Shown: positions 29,466 through 37,861, counted from the stretch's first letter. The stretch is 64,000 nucleotides of DNA from Cellulomonas sp. SLBN-39 (GCF_006715865.1 NZ_VFOA01000001.1:3038001-3102000); one strand, 5' to 3'. The notes: generated from the letters alone by a model not told the origin. A program made the numbers and translations.

Positions 29466-29502
29466 CGCGAGGGCCGGGACCGTGCAGGTCCCGGCCCTCG
29501 CG
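29466..29502. terminator. Terminator between secA and the Rv3235-like gene
   Basis: A perfect 16-bp stem (29466-29481 with 29487-29502) around GTGCA, extendable by a few pairs including wobbles. It lies between convergent stops and can serve both strands. Confidence 0.78.
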
Positions 29503-29525
29503 CGTGCGTCCGGTCGCCCGGCGCG

Positions 29526-30230
29526 TCAGCCGATCTCGAGGGTCGTGACCTGCCAGGAGCCGCGGTGGGACTCCAGGCGGAGCGCGACCGCCCTGACCCG
29601 GGTGCCGTCGTCGACGACCAGGCACGCCTCGACGGTGTGCTCGTCCACCGCGCACGCCCGGACCCGCCTGGCCCGCGGTGCGTGCGTCGCGGGCCGTGCG
29701 CCGGCCCGGGCCGCGAGGGCCGCCCTCACCCGCACCTGCTCGAGCACGCCGGGGGCCAACCACCGGGCCAGCTGGGCGACGGGGCGCCGGCCGAGGGCGA
29801 CCTCGACGCAGGCGAGCCCGACCCGTCGGGTCAGCAGCGCGGGGTCCGCCGTCGGCACGGGGCCGCGCTCCTCGTCGGCGGCGTCGACGACGACGGTGCG
29901 GTCGGCGGCGCGCAGCACCTGCACGCGCCGGCCCAGCGTGGTCGGTGCGACGGGAGGGGACGCCACCGGTACGGCCGCGGGCGCGAGGTCGGGGACCATC
30001 CGCACCCGTGCGCGCCGTCCGGGGGACTCCTCCAGGGCTGCGGTCGGTGCGGTGCCCGGACCCGCTGAGGGGGTGCCCGGACCTGCTGGGGGGACGGAGC
30101 GCAGCGCGCTGCTGCGGGCGGTGGCCGTGCGCGGTGCCCGTGCAGGGCGCGGTGCGCCGGTGCGCGCGAGCGACCCGAAGGCGTGCTCGAGCCCGGTGGG
30201 GACGACGTCGTCGGCGGCGAGGAGGGTCAT
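29526..30230 (-). CDS. Rv3235-like (DUF6459) protein
   Basis: A 234-residue protein. The first 100 residues are Pro/Ala/Arg-rich and low-complexity. The conserved part begins near ALLTRRVGLACVEVALGRRPVAQLARWL and continues to HTVEACLVVDDGTRVRAVALRLESHRGSW (landmarks CVEVALGRRP and VRAVALRLE), a NTF2-like alpha+beta region typical of this family. It overlaps the lysM gene stop-to-start (ATGA at 30227-30230), so both form one operon. Its place next to secA is conserved in actinobacteria. Function unknown; no signal peptide, so cytoplasmic. Confidence 0.82.
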   Translation of the reverse strand: MTLLAADDVVPTGLEHAFGSLARTGAPRPARAPRTATARSSALRSVPPAGPGTPSAGPGTAPTAALEESPGRRARVRMVPDLAPAAVPVASPPVAPTTLGRRVQVLRAADRTVVVDAADEERGPVPTADPALLTRRVGLACVEVALGRRPVAQLARWLAPGVLEQVRVRAALAARAGARPATHAPRARRVRACAVDEHTVEACLVVDDGTRVRAVALRLESHRGSWQVTTLEIG

Positions 30231-31282
30231 CGGGTGCTCCCGTCGGTCGTGGCAGGCACGACGAGCACCTGTCCGGGGTGGAGGAGGTCGGGGTCGGGGC
30301 CGATCACGGCGGCGTTCGCCTCGTACCACCGGGGCCACGCCGCGGCGATCTCGGCGTCGCTCGCGTCCTGGCCCAGGTGCCGGGCCGTCAGCGACCAGAG
30401 CGTGTCGCCGGCGCGCACCACCACGGTGCCGCCCGGCGTCGTGCCGGACGGTGCGGCGGGTGCCTCGGTGGCGGTGACCGTGCTGGTCGTGCCGCCCTCC
30501 GCGGTGGCGGCCGTGCGGGCGGTGTCGGTCGTCGTGGCCGCGGCGGGCGACGACGGGGCCTGTGATGATGTGACCTGCGACGACGTGGTCTGGGACGACG
30601 TGGTCCGAGACGCCGTGGCCGAGGACTCCGGGCCGTGGCCCACGGCCCGGGCGGGTGCCGGCGCGTCGGGCGTGACCGAGGCCTGCTGCGGCGGTGCAGC
30701 GATCCGGGCGCCGGTGCTGCCGGAGCGTGTGGCGGGCGCCGCAGGGTCGCTCTCGGCCGGTGCCCCCGTCACGCCGTCGCCCGGTGCGCCCGTGGTGGTG
30801 GCCGTCGTCGCTGCGGCGGCGTCGGCCGTGGTGCCGCCACCCGTCCCCTCTGCGCCCTGCGTCGTCGGTGCCCAGCCGAGGTCGGCGACGACCGGGGAGG
30901 GTGCCGGGTCCGCCGATGCCTGCGCGCCCGTCGCGGCACCGAGCCCGACCCCCGCGGCGACGAGGACGGTGAGGGCGCGTCGGACGATCCCCGGCCCCCA
31001 CCGCTCGACCGCGTGCTCACCGGCCCGCCACGTGCGTCCCGCGGCGCGGGCGAGGACGCAGAGGGAGGCCACGGCGGCACTGAGGCCGACCCAGAGCGCC
31101 GCCAGCGCGCCGAGCACGACGACCGCGACGGCGACGACGTCGTCGACGCGCCAGACCGCGGTCGTCCCGACGAGCGTGGTGACCCGCAGCGCGAGTGCGG
31201 CCGCCGCGCCGAGGGCCAGCAGCCCGGGCGTCAGGACGAGCAGCGCGCGGTGCGCCGGAGGTGAATCGTTCTGCTGGTGCAT
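30227..31282 (-). CDS. LysM domain membrane protein
   Basis: A 351-residue protein. ATG 31282 (HQQNDSPPAHRALLVL) has a GGGGA site just upstream. Hydrophobic segments lie near 13-33, 50-75 and 102-120, the last ending ATGAQASA like a signal-peptide cleavage site. A long Ala/Thr/Ser-rich linker follows with repeated TSSQ units (period 15 nt in DNA, about 30565-30610). The C-terminal LysM motif (about 288-348) reads VVVRAGDTLWSLTARHLG and ends LHPGQVLVVP, predicting binding to peptidoglycan from the outer membrane face. Coupled to the Rv3235-like gene. Phased GATGTC repeats lie in its promoter. Confidence 0.85.
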   Translation of the reverse strand: MHQQNDSPPAHRALLVLTPGLLALGAAAALALRVTTLVGTTAVWRVDDVVAVAVVVLGALAALWVGLSAAVASLCVLARAAGRTWRAGEHAVERWGPGIVRRALTVLVAAGVGLGAATGAQASADPAPSPVVADLGWAPTTQGAEGTGGGTTADAAAATTATTTGAPGDGVTGAPAESDPAAPATRSGSTGARIAAPPQQASVTPDAPAPARAVGHGPESSATASRTTSSQTTSSQVTSSQAPSSPAAATTTDTARTAATAEGGTTSTVTATEAPAAPSGTTPGGTVVVRAGDTLWSLTARHLGQDASDAEIAAAWPRWYEANAAVIGPDPDLLHPGQVLVVPATTDGSTR

Positions 31283-31289
31283 GGTCCCC

Positions 31290-31369
31290 GATGATGTCGT
31301 TTGATGCAGTTTGATGTCGGAAGCATGGCCCAGAGTGGCCGAACGCGGCCGAGATGTCCACAGATGTCC
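31290..31369. promoter_or_regulatory. Helically phased GATGTC repeats between lysM and a divergent gene
   Basis: GATG tetramers begin at 31293, 31303, 31313, 31353 and 31363, all separated by multiples of 10 bp; four of the five extend to GATGTC (31293, 31313, 31353, 31363). On the minus strand the first three read CATCAAACTG, CATCAAACGA and CATCATCGGG in direct succession. The stretch is AT-richer than its surroundings and lies before the lysM start. It looks like an array of binding sites on one helix face. Confidence 0.5.
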
Positions 31370-31419
31370 GGTTCTGGGCGCATGCTTCCCCCGCACGGGT
31401 GACCCGCTACGGTCGGTCC

Positions 31420-31947
31420 GTGCGCTGGGAGCTGCTGTTCGCCGACCTCGAGGCGCAGCTGGCGGCGGGCGCGCAGGCCGAGCAGCGCTGGCAGGTGGCC
31501 GAGCTCACCCGGGCCGAGCGCGCCGGCGTGCACCTGGCCGACCGCCTGCGCGCCGCGGTGGGCCGGCGCGTCCAGCTCGACGTCGGGGACGGCGAGCCCG
31601 ACCGGTTCGAGGGCGCGCTGCTCGACGCGACGCCGACGTGGGTGCTGCTGGACGTGGGCGGTGCCCGGCGCGCGCTCGTCCCGCTGGACGCCGTCCGCGC
31701 GGTCACGGGGCTACCGGTCCAGGTCGCCCCTCCTGCGGGCACCGCCGAGCGCCGGCTCGGCCTCGGTCACGCCCTCCGGGCGCTCGCGCGCGACCGGGTC
31801 ACGGTGGCCGTCCGCACCGGCGCCGGCGAGGTCGTCGGACGCCTCGAGCGCGTCGGGGCCGACCACGTCGACCTCACGACCGTCGCGCCGGCGGGCCGCT
31901 GGGTCGCCGTCCCGCTCGCTGCGCTGCGCGCGGTCGTCTCCCGCTGA
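31420..31947 (+). CDS. Conserved actinobacterial protein with two Lsm-like beta repeats, function unknown
   Basis: A 175-residue protein starting RWELLFADLEAQLAAG, a segment I recall from many actinobacterial hypothetical proteins. After a helical first third come two similar beta-rich halves: GRRVQLDV...WVLLDV...ALVPLDAVRAV and DRVTVAVR...HVDLTTV...WVAVPLAALRAV. This looks like an internal duplication of an SH3/Lsm-type barrel. GTG 31420 has TACGGT (31408-31413) 6 nt upstream, so it is predicted leaderless; an in-frame ATG 66 nt earlier is rejected. No signal or membrane segment. Function not known; RNA or protein binding is a guess. Confidence 0.72.
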   Translation: MRWELLFADLEAQLAAGAQAEQRWQVAELTRAERAGVHLADRLRAAVGRRVQLDVGDGEPDRFEGALLDATPTWVLLDVGGARRALVPLDAVRAVTGLPVQVAPPAGTAERRLGLGHALRALARDRVTVAVRTGAGEVVGRLERVGADHVDLTTVAPAGRWVAVPLAALRAVVSR

Positions 31948-32055
31948 CGACTCCGGCCGGTGTGCGGCGTCCCCGGGCGCCCCGGCTCGTCGCGAGCCAC
32001 CGGCGGCGAGCCCTCGCGGTGCTTCCGCACCGCCCCGGTGCCGCGCCGGGTCCCC

Positions 32056-32274
32056 TCAGTGCTGGTCGGCGTCCTGGGCTACCGTCCGTGCGCGGGTCTC
32101 GGCGTACATGCGCTCGATGTACCGCTCGAGCTCGGTGGCCTCGACGCGCCACTGCAGGCGCCCGCCGATCTGGATCGCGGGCAGGTCGCCCGAGCGGACG
32201 AGCGAGTACGCCTGCGCCCCCGAGACGTTGAGGATCTCGGACACGTCGGCGAGCGTCAGGAACCTCGTGGCCAT
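32056..32274 (-). CDS. Small helix-turn-helix (MerR/excisionase-like) DNA-binding protein
   Basis: A 72-residue protein with a single winged-helix domain: FLTLADVSEILNVSGAQAYSLV, then RSGDLPAIQIGGRLQWRV and a C-terminal helix with ELERYIERMYAETRAR. The layout is that of the HTH_17/excisionase family, to which BldC also belongs, but the residues are not close enough to call it BldC. No integrase or phage genes are near, so it is more likely a chromosomal regulator conserved in actinobacteria than an excisionase. It stands alone on the minus strand. Confidence 0.82.
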   Translation of the reverse strand: MATRFLTLADVSEILNVSGAQAYSLVRSGDLPAIQIGGRLQWRVEATELERYIERMYAETRARTVAQDADQH

Positions 32275-32436
32275 GGTCGAAGTCTGGCACGTGCGACCCG
32301 CCCGGACCGGTCGTCCACAGGCCGCGACGCACGGCCCGCGTGTCGTCCACAACCCCCGGTCCGGGTGATCGCGCCCGGCGCCCTCGTGCGCGAGGATCTC
32401 CAGGCCCGACCCGCACCCTGCAAGGAGAACCGCCCA

Positions 32437-33099
32437 GTGGACAGCACCGTCCTCGACCTGCCGGCACCCGCCGCGACCCGTCTGCGCCGCCCCGGCTGGC
32501 GCGACCCGCGGCTGCTGACGGGCCTGGTGCTCATCGCCGTCTCGGTGGCGCTGGGCAGCTGGGTCGTCACCGCGGCCCAGCAGACGGTCGCGGTGTACGT
32601 GGCCGCCCAGACCCTCACGCCCGGCGACGCGGTCGCACCCGCTCAGCTCGCCGTGGCCGAGGTCCGGCTGGCCGGTGCCGCGGACGGCTACCTGCTCGCC
32701 GACGAGCCGCTCCCGGCCGACGCCGTGGTGCTGCGGGTGGTGGGTGAGGGCGAGCTCGTGCCGGTCGCCGCGCTCGGCGCGGCCGCGGACCTCGACGTGC
32801 GTGCCGTCGCCGTGCCGCTCGGCGGCGAACCGCCGCGGGGCATGGTCCAGGGGGCCGCCGTGGACCTGTGGTGGACCCCGGCCGCCGACCTGGCCGCCTC
32901 CGAGGCCCCGCCCGCGCCGGAGCAGCTCGCCGCGGCGCTGACCGTCGCGGAGATCAGCTCGGCCGACGGGGCCTTCGCCGCCGGCGGCACGCGGACCGTT
33001 CACGTGCTGGTCCCGGTCGACGACCTGCCGGCCGTCCTCGCGGCCCTCGGCGGCGACGGCACCGTCGACGTGGTGCCCGTGCCCGGGACGGGGGGCTGA
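32437..33099 (+). CDS. SAF domain (CpaB/RcpC-like) membrane protein
   Basis: A 220-residue protein with an N-terminal anchor (about 27-46, LLTGLVLIAVSVALGSWVV) and an exported SAF domain. The segment QQTVAVYVAAQTLTPGDAV is the usual SAF/Flp pilus-assembly CpaB start. An AGGAGAAC Shine-Dalgarno precedes the GTG. The next gene, CpaE-like, begins 1 nt after its stop. In Flp pilus clusters CpaB helps the outer channel, but no other pilus genes are visible here, so the pair may serve another purpose. Confidence 0.82.
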   Translation: MDSTVLDLPAPAATRLRRPGWRDPRLLTGLVLIAVSVALGSWVVTAAQQTVAVYVAAQTLTPGDAVAPAQLAVAEVRLAGAADGYLLADEPLPADAVVLRVVGEGELVPVAALGAAADLDVRAVAVPLGGEPPRGMVQGAAVDLWWTPAADLAASEAPPAPEQLAAALTVAEISSADGAFAAGGTRTVHVLVPVDDLPAVLAALGGDGTVDVVPVPGTGG

Positions 33100-33100
33100 G

Positions 33101-34363
33101 GTGGCTGTCGGGGTGCTGTGCGCCGTCCAGGGCGAGACCGAGGCCGCGGTCGTCGAGGCGGTCGCCGCCAGCGGCGGGCGCCTGGCCGTCACGCGCCGCT
33201 GCGCGGACGTCGGTGAGCTGCTGGCGGCCGCCGAGGCCGGCCTCGGCGCGCTCGCGGTCGTCTCGGCCGACCTGGACCTCCTGGACCGTCAGGCGGTGGA
33301 CGTGCTGCACCGGTGCGGCGTGCGGGTCGTCGGCCTCGCGGACCCGACGCGTCCGTGGCTGGCGGAGCGTCTCACGGCGCACGGGGCCGACCTCGTGGTC
33401 GACGTCGACCGGGTCGACGACGTCGGCTCGGTCGTGCGCGAGGCGCTCGCCGGCCTCGGTGACGGACCGCCCACGCCGCCGCCGGTGGCCGACCCGCTGC
33501 CTGTGACGACCGCCGCGCCGGGCTCCACGGTGGCCGTGTGGGGCCCCACGGGCGCACCCGGCCGGACCTGGGTCGCGGTGAACCTCGCCGCCGAGCTCGC
33601 GGGTCTGGCGTGCAGCACGCTGCTCGTGGACGCGGACACCTACGGCGGCGCCGTCGCCCAGGTGCTCGGGGTGCTGGACGAGGCACCCGGGCTGGCCGCG
33701 GCCGCGCGTGCCGCCGGTCAGGGCACGCTCGACCTGCGGGCGCTGGCGAGGCTCTCGCCGGTCGTGATGCCGGAGCTGCGCCTGCTGTCGGGCGTGTCCC
33801 GGCCGGACCGGTGGCCGGAGCTGCCGGCCTCGTCGCTCGAGGTGGTGCTGGCGCAGGCGCGGCGGCTCGCGCAGGTGGTCGTGGCCGACACCGGCTTCTG
33901 CCTCGAGCAGGACGAGATGCTCACGTACGACACGCGGGCCCCGCAGCGCAACGCCGCCACGCTCACCACGCTGGAGCACGCCGATCTCGTCGTCGTGGTC
34001 GGGTCGGCGGACCCGGTCGGCGTCCAGCGGCTCGTGCGGGGGCTCTCCGAGCTCGACGACCGGGGCCTGGCCGCACGTCGACGTGTCGTCGTCAACCGCG
34101 TCCGCCCGACCGTGGCCGGCGCTCGGCCCGGGGAGGCGGTGGTCGAGGCCCTCGCCCGGTACGCGGGGGTGGAGGAGGTCACGCTGGTGCCGGACGACCG
34201 GCCCGCCGCCGACGCCGCGCTGCTCGAGGGGAGGGCGCTGCGCGAGGTCGCGCCCGGCTCACCCGCGCGGCGGATGCTCGCCCGCCTGGCCGCCGAGGTG
34301 GTGGCCGCCCTGTCGCCGCAGGTCGGCGCCGCCGGTGCCGTGGGGGAGACCCGGGCGCGCTAG
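33101..34363 (+). CDS. CpaE/MinD-like P-loop ATPase family protein with altered Walker A
   Basis: A 420-residue protein. Residues 1-120 resemble an atypical receiver domain (VVSADLDLLDRQAV). The MinD/ParA-like core starts near residue 143: the deviant Walker A is VWGPTGAPGRTWVAVNLA, where both lysines of the KGGxGKT pattern are absent (Arg at the last position). LLVDADTYGG keeps the switch aspartate, and VVVADTGFCLEQDE and VVVNRVRPT are further landmarks. ATP hydrolysis is doubtful, binding possible. It follows the SAF gene with a 1-nt gap. Related proteins position pilus or division machinery. Confidence 0.8.
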   Translation: MAVGVLCAVQGETEAAVVEAVAASGGRLAVTRRCADVGELLAAAEAGLGALAVVSADLDLLDRQAVDVLHRCGVRVVGLADPTRPWLAERLTAHGADLVVDVDRVDDVGSVVREALAGLGDGPPTPPPVADPLPVTTAAPGSTVAVWGPTGAPGRTWVAVNLAAELAGLACSTLLVDADTYGGAVAQVLGVLDEAPGLAAAARAAGQGTLDLRALARLSPVVMPELRLLSGVSRPDRWPELPASSLEVVLAQARRLAQVVVADTGFCLEQDEMLTYDTRAPQRNAATLTTLEHADLVVVVGSADPVGVQRLVRGLSELDDRGLAARRRVVVNRVRPTVAGARPGEAVVEALARYAGVEEVTLVPDDRPAADAALLEGRALREVAPGSPARRMLARLAAEVVAALSPQVGAAGAVGETRAR

Positions 34364-34400
34364 CGCACGGACCGAGCGCCCCGCAGGGCAGACTGGCCCG

Positions 34401-34859
34401 GTGCGCGTCTACCTGTCGACCACGCTCGACGAGCTGCAGACCACTCCTCCCCGGCTCGCAGGGCCGCGTGCGGCCCACGCGGTGACGGCCCCGCTGCGGG
34501 CGCTGTGGCCCGAGGAGGACGAGGAGGGCTGGGAGTACGCCGCGCAGGCGAGCGCGGCGGACGACAGCCTCGTCCTGCTGGCCGGGCGCCCGGGTGCGCC
34601 GCGGCTGCGCCTGGTGGTCGCCGCGGACGTCCCCGAGTCCTGCGTCCAGACGCCGGCCGAGCCGTCCGTGCCCTCTGCCGTCACCGTGACGTGCGACGTC
34701 GACCTGCGGGCGATGGCGGCGGTCCACGTCGACGACGTCGGGGCGGCGGCGGACGTCGCGGCGGCGGCCGAGGGCGACGAGGCGGCGATCGGCCGTCTCG
34801 ACGAGCACGACCTGCTCTGGTACGACCTGGCCGAGCTCGCCGAGATCCCGGTGCCGTGA
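34401..34859 (+). CDS. DUF6912 family protein
   Basis: A 152-residue acidic protein starting RVYLSTTLDELQ. CAGACT (34389-34394) lies 6 nt before GTG 34401, fitting a leaderless message and ruling out earlier in-frame starts. The C-terminal LLWYDLAELAEIPVP is another conserved landmark of the family as I recall it. No membrane segment, cysteine motif or known catalytic site. Function unknown. The gene precedes the tRNA pair. Confidence 0.72.
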   Translation: MRVYLSTTLDELQTTPPRLAGPRAAHAVTAPLRALWPEEDEEGWEYAAQASAADDSLVLLAGRPGAPRLRLVVAADVPESCVQTPAEPSVPSAVTVTCDVDLRAMAAVHVDDVGAAADVAAAAEGDEAAIGRLDEHDLLWYDLAELAEIPVP

Positions 34860-34971
34860 CGTCGATCACTCGGGCCCGGCGGTCGGGCCCTCTGGGACCG
34901 CGCCGTGGTGCGGGGCGCCCGGTGCTCGGCGGGCTGCGGGCGGCTGCTCGGCGCAGGGGCGCGGGATCCGG

Positions 34972-35002
34972 TTGGACCGGGGGGCCCGGGCTCGGGTAAT
35001 GT
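34972..35002 (+). promoter_or_regulatory. Putative tRNA-Gln promoter
   Basis: TTGGAC (34972-34977) and TAATGT (34997-35002) are 19 bp apart and lie about 70 bp before the mature tRNA. The 34860-35074 gap holds nothing else I can support. Confidence 0.5.
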
Positions 35003-35074
35003 TCACGGCCGGTGAGGCGCCCGGGTGGCTCGCTCGCGGAGACGCGAGACGAGGCAGCCAGGAGTCACGCACCT

Positions 35075-35146
35075 TGGGGTATGGTGTAATTGGCAGCACG
35101 ACTGATTCTGGTTCAGTTAGTCTAGGTTCGAGTCCTGGTACCCCAG
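35075..35146 (+). tRNA. tRNA-Gln (anticodon CTG)
   Basis: A 72-nt cloverleaf. Acceptor arms TGGGGTA and TACCCCA pair perfectly; the anticodon stem ACTGA/TCAGT encloses TTCTGGT with anticodon CTG at 35108-35110; the T arm contains GGTTCGAGTCC. No encoded CCA. It decodes CAG, the preferred glutamine codon in this GC-rich genome. Confidence 0.96.
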
Positions 35147-35168
35147 CGCTGACCGCTTCGGTCGGCGC
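35146..35168 (+). terminator. Hairpin after tRNA-Gln
   Basis: GCGCTGACC (35146-35154) pairs over 9 bp, one wobble, with GGTCGGCGC (35160-35168). It may terminate the transcript or mark a processing point. A TAGAGT hexamer at 35228-35233 may be a separate promoter for tRNA-Glu. Confidence 0.5.
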
Positions 35169-35271
35169 AGCGTCACGGTCCGACCCTCACCTCCGGGTGG
35201 GTGGTCGGGAGTCGGACGAGCGTCGGGTAGAGTAGTCACTCGGCACACGGCCTCCGGGTCGTGGCTGGCAG

Positions 35272-35344
35272 GCCCCCGTTGTGTAGCGGCCTAGCACGCC
35301 GCCCTCTCACGGCGGTAGCGCCGGTTCGAATCCGGTCGGGGGTA
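35272..35344 (+). tRNA. tRNA-Glu (anticodon CTC)
   Basis: A 73-nt cloverleaf with acceptor GCCCCCG/CGGGGGT (first pair G-U, usual for this tRNA), anticodon stem CCGCC/GGCGG around CTCTCAC with anticodon CTC at 35306-35308, and T arm with GGTTCGAATCC. No encoded CCA. Decodes GAG. Confidence 0.96.
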
Positions 35345-35348
35345 CGAC

Positions 35349-35378
35349 AGGCCCGGTCACCGCAAGGTGACCGGGCCT
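35349..35378 (+). terminator. Terminator of tRNA-Glu
   Basis: A 13-bp perfect stem (35349-35361 with 35366-35378) closed by a GCAA tetraloop and followed by TCTGC, 5 nt after the tRNA end. Confidence 0.85.
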
Positions 35379-35508
35379 TCTGCATGTCCGGCGCCTGCTG
35401 CGTGCGCCGCTTCCTCCGCGATCGGACGCGCCGAGCGGAGAGGGTCAAGAATGCGCGAGGGGCGCCCGCCGCACGGCGGGCGCCCCTCGCAGGACTCGTC
35501 CGCGGATC

Positions 35509-36228
35509 TCACTCGGACGTGCGGCGCAGCACCTCGGTGAGCCGGTTCGCGGCCGAGACGACGGCCGAGGCGTGCAGGCGACCGGGCTGGCGCGAGAGGC
35601 GCTCGAGCGGGCCGGACACCGACACGGCGGCCACGACGCGACCCGAGGGGCCGCGCACCGGTGCGGAGACCGACGCGACGCCGACCTCGCGCTCGGACAC
35701 GGACTGCGCCCAGCCCCGGCGGCGCACGCCCGACAGGATCGTCGCGGTGAACTTCGAGCCCTGCAGGCCGCGGTGGAGGCGGTCCGGCTCCTCCCACGCG
35801 AGCAGCACCTGGGCGGCCGACCCGGCCTGCATGGTCAGCGTGGCGCCGACCGGGATGGAGTCCCGCAGGCCGATGGGCCGCTCGGCCGCGGCGACGCAGA
35901 TGCGCTGGTCGCCCTGGCGCCGGTAGAGCTGCGCGCTCTCGCCCGTGTGGTCGCGCAGCAGCGCGAGCACCGGGCCGGCGGCGGCCAGCAGGCGGTCCTC
36001 GCCGGCGGCCGTCGAGAGCTCCGACAGGCGCGGGCCGAGGACGAACCGGCCCTGCAGGTCGCGGGCCACGAGGCGGTGGTGCTCGAGCGCGACCGCCAGG
36101 CGGTGGGCGGTGGGGCGGGCAAGATGGGTGGCAGCGACGAGCTGCGCGAGGGTCGCCGGCCCCGCCTCCAGGGCACTGAGCACCGAGGCGGCCTTGTCCA
36201 GCACGCCGACTCCGCTAGAGTTGTCCAT
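35509..36228 (-). CDS. IclR family regulator, NdgR/LeuR-type
   Basis: A 239-residue regulator. The N-terminal winged helix (about 8-65: [28 protein letters not shown]) and the C-terminal IclR effector domain ([24 protein letters not shown]) are intact. Divergent from leuC, exactly as the leucine/amino-acid regulator NdgR (LtbR, LeuR) in Streptomyces, Corynebacterium and mycobacteria. It likely controls leuCD and itself. ATG 36228 has CAATAT (36235-36240) 6 nt upstream and is predicted leaderless. Confidence 0.9.
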   Translation of the reverse strand: MDNSSGVGVLDKAASVLSALEAGPATLAQLVAATHLARPTAHRLAVALEHHRLVARDLQGRFVLGPRLSELSTAAGEDRLLAAAGPVLALLRDHTGESAQLYRRQGDQRICVAAAERPIGLRDSIPVGATLTMQAGSAAQVLLAWEEPDRLHRGLQGSKFTATILSGVRRRGWAQSVSEREVGVASVSAPVRGPSGRVVAAVSVSGPLERLSRQPGRLHASAVVSAANRLTEVLRRTSE

Positions 36229-36242
36229 AGGTCGATATTGGC

Positions 36243-36259
36243 GTCTCGCTCACTGAGAT
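36243..36259. promoter_or_regulatory. Imperfect inverted repeat in the iclR-leuC intergenic region
   Basis: GTCTC and GAGAT-type half sites (TCTC 36244-36247, GAGA 36255-36258) are separated by 7 nt. Its position between the divergent genes suits an operator for the IclR regulator. The half sites are short, so this is weak. Confidence 0.3.
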
Positions 36260-36336
36260 GCAAGACGGAGCCGCGACCGCGGCCCGTCGACGAGGTGGAA
36301 ACCGGGCGCCCCCACCCGGAGGAGAGGACGGACGAC

Positions 36337-37815
36337 ATGGGCCGCACGCTGGCGGAGAAGGTCTGGGACGCGCACGTCGTGCGACGCGGCACGGACGGGG
36401 CACCGGACCTGCTGTACATCGACCTCCACCTCGTCCACGAGGTCACGAGCCCGCAGGCGTTCGAGGGGCTGCGGCTGGCGGGGCGCCCGGTGCGGCGGCC
36501 CGACCTGACGATCGCCACCGAGGACCACAACACGCCGACGCTCGACATCGACCGCCCGATCGCGGACCTCACGAGCCGCACGCAGATCGACACCCTGCGC
36601 AGCAACGCCGCGGAGTTCGGCGTCCGGCTGCACTCCCTGGGCGACGCCGACCAGGGGATCGTGCACCAGGTCGGCCCTCAGCTCGGGCTGACCATGCCGG
36701 GCCTGACGGTCGTGTGCGGCGACTCGCACACCTCGACGCACGGCGCGTTCGGCGGCCTGGCGTTCGGCATCGGCACGTCCGAGGTCGAGCACGTGCTCGC
36801 GACCCAGACGCTGCCCCTGGCGCCGTTCCGCACCATGGCGGTCAACGTCGAGGGCGCGCTGCCGCCCGGCACGACGTCGAAGGACATCATCCTGGCGATC
36901 ATCGCCAAGATCGGCACCGGCGGCGGGCAGGGCTACGTGCTCGAGTACCGCGGCGAGGCGATCCGTGCGCTGTCGATGGAGGCGCGCATGACGATCTGCA
37001 ACATGTCGATCGAGGCCGGGGCGCGCGCCGGCATGATCGCACCCGACGAGACCACGTTCGCGTACCTCAAGGGCCGCCCCCACGCGCCCGAGGGTGCCGA
37101 CTGGGACGCCGCGGTGGAGTACTGGCGCACGCTGCGCACCGACGACGACGCGCAGTTCGACACCGAGGTCACGCTGCGGGCGTCCGATCTCGAGCCCTTC
37201 GTCACCTGGGGCACCAACCCCGGTCAGGGCCTGCCGCTGTCGGCCTCGGTGCCCGTGCCTGAGGAGATCGCCGACGAGAACGAGCGCGTCGCCGCCGAGC
37301 GCGCCATCGAGTACATGGGGCTCACCCCGGGCAGGCCGCTGCGCGAGCTCGCGGTCGACACCGTGTTCATCGGCTCGTGCACCAACGGCCGCATCGAGGA
37401 CCTGCGCTCCGTCGCCAAGGTGCTGCGCGGTCGCACCAAGGCCGACGACGTCCGCGTGCTCGTCGTCCCGGCCTCCGCACGCGTGCGTCTGCAGGCCGAG
37501 GCGGAGGGGCTCGACGTGATCTTCAAGGAGTTCGGCGCCGAGTGGCGCAACGCCGGCTGCTCGATGTGCCTCGGCATGAACCCGGACCAGCTGACGCCCG
37601 GCGAACGGTCCGCCTCGACGTCGAACCGCAACTTCGAGGGCCGCCAGGGCAAGGGTGGGCGCACGCACCTCGTGTCGCCGCTCGTGGCCGCCGCCACGGC
37701 GATCCGGGGGACGCTCTCGTCGCTGGCCGACCTGGACCTCGGCGAGGTCGACCCCGCGGACTTCGACGGCTCGCCGCTGGCCCCCCTCGACCCGGCCGTC
37801 CCGCTCCAGGTCTGA
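36337..37815 (+). CDS. leuC: 3-isopropylmalate dehydratase large subunit
   Basis: A 492-residue aconitase-family enzyme that, with LeuD, isomerises 2-isopropylmalate to 3-isopropylmalate in leucine synthesis. The [4Fe-4S] ligands are visible as C348 (FIGSCTNGR), C408 and C411 (AGCSMCLGM). Active-site landmarks include [11 protein letters not shown] and [15 protein letters not shown] 36337 is preceded by GGAGGAGAGG. leuD follows 46 nt downstream. Divergent from the IclR regulator. Confidence 0.97.
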   Translation: MGRTLAEKVWDAHVVRRGTDGAPDLLYIDLHLVHEVTSPQAFEGLRLAGRPVRRPDLTIATEDHNTPTLDIDRPIADLTSRTQIDTLRSNAAEFGVRLHSLGDADQGIVHQVGPQLGLTMPGLTVVCGDSHTSTHGAFGGLAFGIGTSEVEHVLATQTLPLAPFRTMAVNVEGALPPGTTSKDIILAIIAKIGTGGGQGYVLEYRGEAIRALSMEARMTICNMSIEAGARAGMIAPDETTFAYLKGRPHAPEGADWDAAVEYWRTLRTDDDAQFDTEVTLRASDLEPFVTWGTNPGQGLPLSASVPVPEEIADENERVAAERAIEYMGLTPGRPLRELAVDTVFIGSCTNGRIEDLRSVAKVLRGRTKADDVRVLVVPASARVRLQAEAEGLDVIFKEFGAEWRNAGCSMCLGMNPDQLTPGERSASTSNRNFEGRQGKGGRTHLVSPLVAAATAIRGTLSSLADLDLGEVDPADFDGSPLAPLDPAVPLQV

Positions 37816-37861
37816 GCCTGGACCCCGCCCCGCCCACGCCCTCGGACCAGGAGCCCCCGCC

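Noticed and set aside
32056..32274. Small excisionase-like HTH protein near the two tRNA genes, suggesting an integrated element.
   Set aside because: No integrase, att repeats, phage genes or composition change is seen, and the tRNA genes are intact and followed by normal chromosomal genes.
33101..34363. CpaE-like gene as a pseudogene because its Walker A lacks lysine.
   Set aside because: The frame is intact over 420 residues, the switch aspartate and other landmarks are kept, and the altered loop appears typical of actinobacterial relatives.
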